In this document: positions 62,938 through 64,000 of the stretch, piece after piece
How the letters are laid out: every line of letters begins with the position of its first letter
Position numbering within the stretch: the first letter of the stretch is position 1
Assembly: GCF_008312835.1 (NCBI RefSeq)
Contig: NZ_VSKS01000005.1
Coordinates: forward strand, 310,001 to 374,000
DNA length: 64,000 bases
From: Streptomyces marokkonensis
GTDB lineage: Bacteria; Actinomycetota; Actinomycetes; Streptomycetales; Streptomycetaceae
Direction: 5' to 3'
Made by a program: the position numbers and the translations under genes
Notes under the pieces: model-generated
What the model saw: only the letters and a program-made list of their open reading frames with translations
What the model was told of the DNA's origin: nothing
The model's database searches: none

Positions 62938-64000
62938 TCACCAGGTGTAGGCGGGATCGACGTGCATGCAGGCCTCTTCGTCGGCCCCGTTGAGCGCGTT
63001 CGCCGACTCCGGGGTGGTGTCGTCCTTCCCCGGTGCCGCGTACTCCGTGCCCTCGCGCCAGTCGGCGCCCACCACCAGGGTGACGCCGGACACGTCGGTG
63101 GACCGCTCGACCTGGCCGGCCGGGATGCCGAGGGCGTCGGCGACGCGCCGGGCGTCGCCCTCGAGGTCGGCGCCCGGATACCGCACCACCGTCCGCTTCT
63201 CGCTGACGGAGCGGGTGGTGTCGGCGGTCGCGCCGGTGAAGCCCTTCTCCCGCAGCGCCCCGGCGACCGCGCCGGTCCGTCCCGAGGCGGCCGGGAGGGT
63301 GTCGGTGCGGGTGCCGTTGAGCACCTGGACGGCGATCGCGGCGTCGTCGGCGGCCGGGGCGGAGGGCGTCTTCTCCTCGGCCTTCCGCGGTGTGGCGTCC
63401 CTGCCGTCGAGGGCGATGTCCTCGCGTACCAGACGGAACAGCGTCTCGGCGTCCTCGGTCGGTTCCACCCGGGCGCCCACGTACCGGTTGGGCATCGTGG
63501 TCATGGTGACGCGTTCCGGCTTCACCTTGCGCAGCTCGGTGCTCAGGTCGTAGAGCTTCTTCACGGTGTCGAGCCCGGGGTCGACGGTGAGGGCCCCGGT
63601 GGCCTTCTCGGCCAGTCTGCGCAGCATGTTGGGGCTGCTCAGGGTGGCGTTCGCACGCAGCTGGCGGACCAGCGAGTTCATGTACATGTGCTGGGCCCTG
63701 GCGCGGGCGAGGTCGCTGCCGTCCTCGAAGCCGTAGCGCGTGCGCAGCCACTGCAGGGCCTGCTCGCCCTTGACGGGATGGGTGCCCTTCTCCAGTTTCA
63801 GCCCGGAGCCGTGCCCCTGGCCGTCCCGTGAGTGGATGTTGGCGTCGACGCACACCGGGACGCCACCGACCGCGTCCGCCATGGAGACCACGCCTGCGAA
63901 GTCGACCATGACGAAGTGGTCGATGTGGATGCCGGTGAGCTCCTGCCAGGTGGCCACCGTGCAGCCCGGACCGCCGTGCCCGAGGCTCTGGTTGGTCATC
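62938..64000 (-). CDS. LytR-CpsA-Psr family protein, N-terminus beyond the window
   Basis: The C-terminal 353 residues or more of an LCP protein. The frame is open to the window edge, and the membrane span and first LCP motifs are missing, so the gene is cut. Visible LCP parts: GGPGCTVATWQELTG, FVMVDFAGVVSMADAVGGVPVCVD and ALQWLRTRYGFEDGSDLARARAQ. A LytR_C domain follows (IAVQVLNGTRTDTLPAASGRTGAVAGAL). The last residues are DEEACMHVDPAYTW. It is the fourth LCP gene in the window. Confidence 0.92.
   Translation of the reverse strand, partial: MTNQSLGHGGPGCTVATWQELTGIHIDHFVMVDFAGVVSMADAVGGVPVCVDANIHSRDGQGHGSGLKLEKGTHPVKGEQALQWLRTRYGFEDGSDLARARAQHMYMNSLVRQLRANATLSSPNMLRRLAEKATGALTVDPGLDTVKKLYDLSTELRKVKPERVTMTTMPNRYVGARVEPTEDAETLFRLVREDIALDGRDATPRKAEEKTPSAPAADDAAIAVQVLNGTRTDTLPAASGRTGAVAGALREKGFTGATADTTRSVSEKRTVVRYPGADLEGDARRVADALGIPAGQVERSTDVSGVTLVVGADWREGTEYAAPGKDDTTPESANALNGADEEACMHVDPAYTW

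Overview
The window is high-GC, with almost exclusively G or C at third codon positions, frequent GTG/TTG starts and dense genes on both strands. Its families (paired Rpf muralytic enzymes, a bldA-type tRNA-Leu(UAA), a SigB-like sigma factor with STAS and kinase partners, four LytR-CpsA-Psr proteins, a CGNR zinc-finger protein) identify a Streptomyces chromosome. Gene order looks like core chromosome. I see no phage, IS element, CRISPR array or plasmid function. The accessory signal is gene decay and small repeats.

Layout. 1-7.5 kb: a truncated nuclease lipoprotein gene, two decayed genes (GNAT acetyltransferase and N-6 DNA methylase remnants), a membrane protein plus Ser/Thr kinase pair, a SurA-like lipoprotein, mazG behind three DnaA-box-like sites, and a P450. 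7.5-17 kb: rpfC, a c-di-AMP (ydaO-type) riboswitch and rpfA, eno, a FtsB/DivIC protein, DUF501, a Ppx/GppA phosphatase, a type II NADH dehydrogenase behind a Rex-like operator, and a cyclopropane synthase. 17-31 kb: an ABC exporter, the UAA-decoding leucine tRNA (bldA), a pobA remnant, a BI-1-like protein, small hypotheticals, thiolase, SGNH hydrolase, cystathionine beta-synthase and an LCP protein. 31-40 kb: an RpiR regulator, a PLP decarboxylase and the histidine-utilisation run hutU - M20 amidohydrolase - hutF - hutI. 40-49.6 kb: a sigma factor divergent from STAS and HATPase genes, a POT peptide transporter, a two-component system, GtrA, purK and purE. 49.6-64 kb: an M19 dipeptidase and a paralogue lacking its metal ligands, two VOC proteins, a CGNR protein, UDP-glucose dehydrogenase, acyl-CoA dehydrogenase, a PLD enzyme, a Cys-rich copper-storage-like protein, a thioesterase, three more LCP genes and a family-2 glycosyltransferase.

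How it fits together. Several modules concern the cell envelope and dormancy exit (rpf pair, DivIC, LCP proteins, glycosyltransferase, UDP-glucose dehydrogenase, GtrA). Others are redox or carbon metabolism (ndh, eno, thiolase, acyl-CoA dehydrogenase, hut). The hut run converts urocanate to formylglutamate, and the M20 enzyme sits where the last step is needed.

Most notable: three consecutive hut genes (M20 amidohydrolase, hutF, hutI) each carry a short palindromic element read in frame near the 5' end, and the M20 gene also has a six-unit Pro-Gln-Pro-Gly minisatellite. Three genes in the window survive only as remnants with their middles deleted. At least eight genes have a TANNNT hexamer 6-9 nt before the start codon, suggesting leaderless mRNAs. 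By eye I found no in-frame TTA codon in any called gene, although the window carries the tRNA that reads it.
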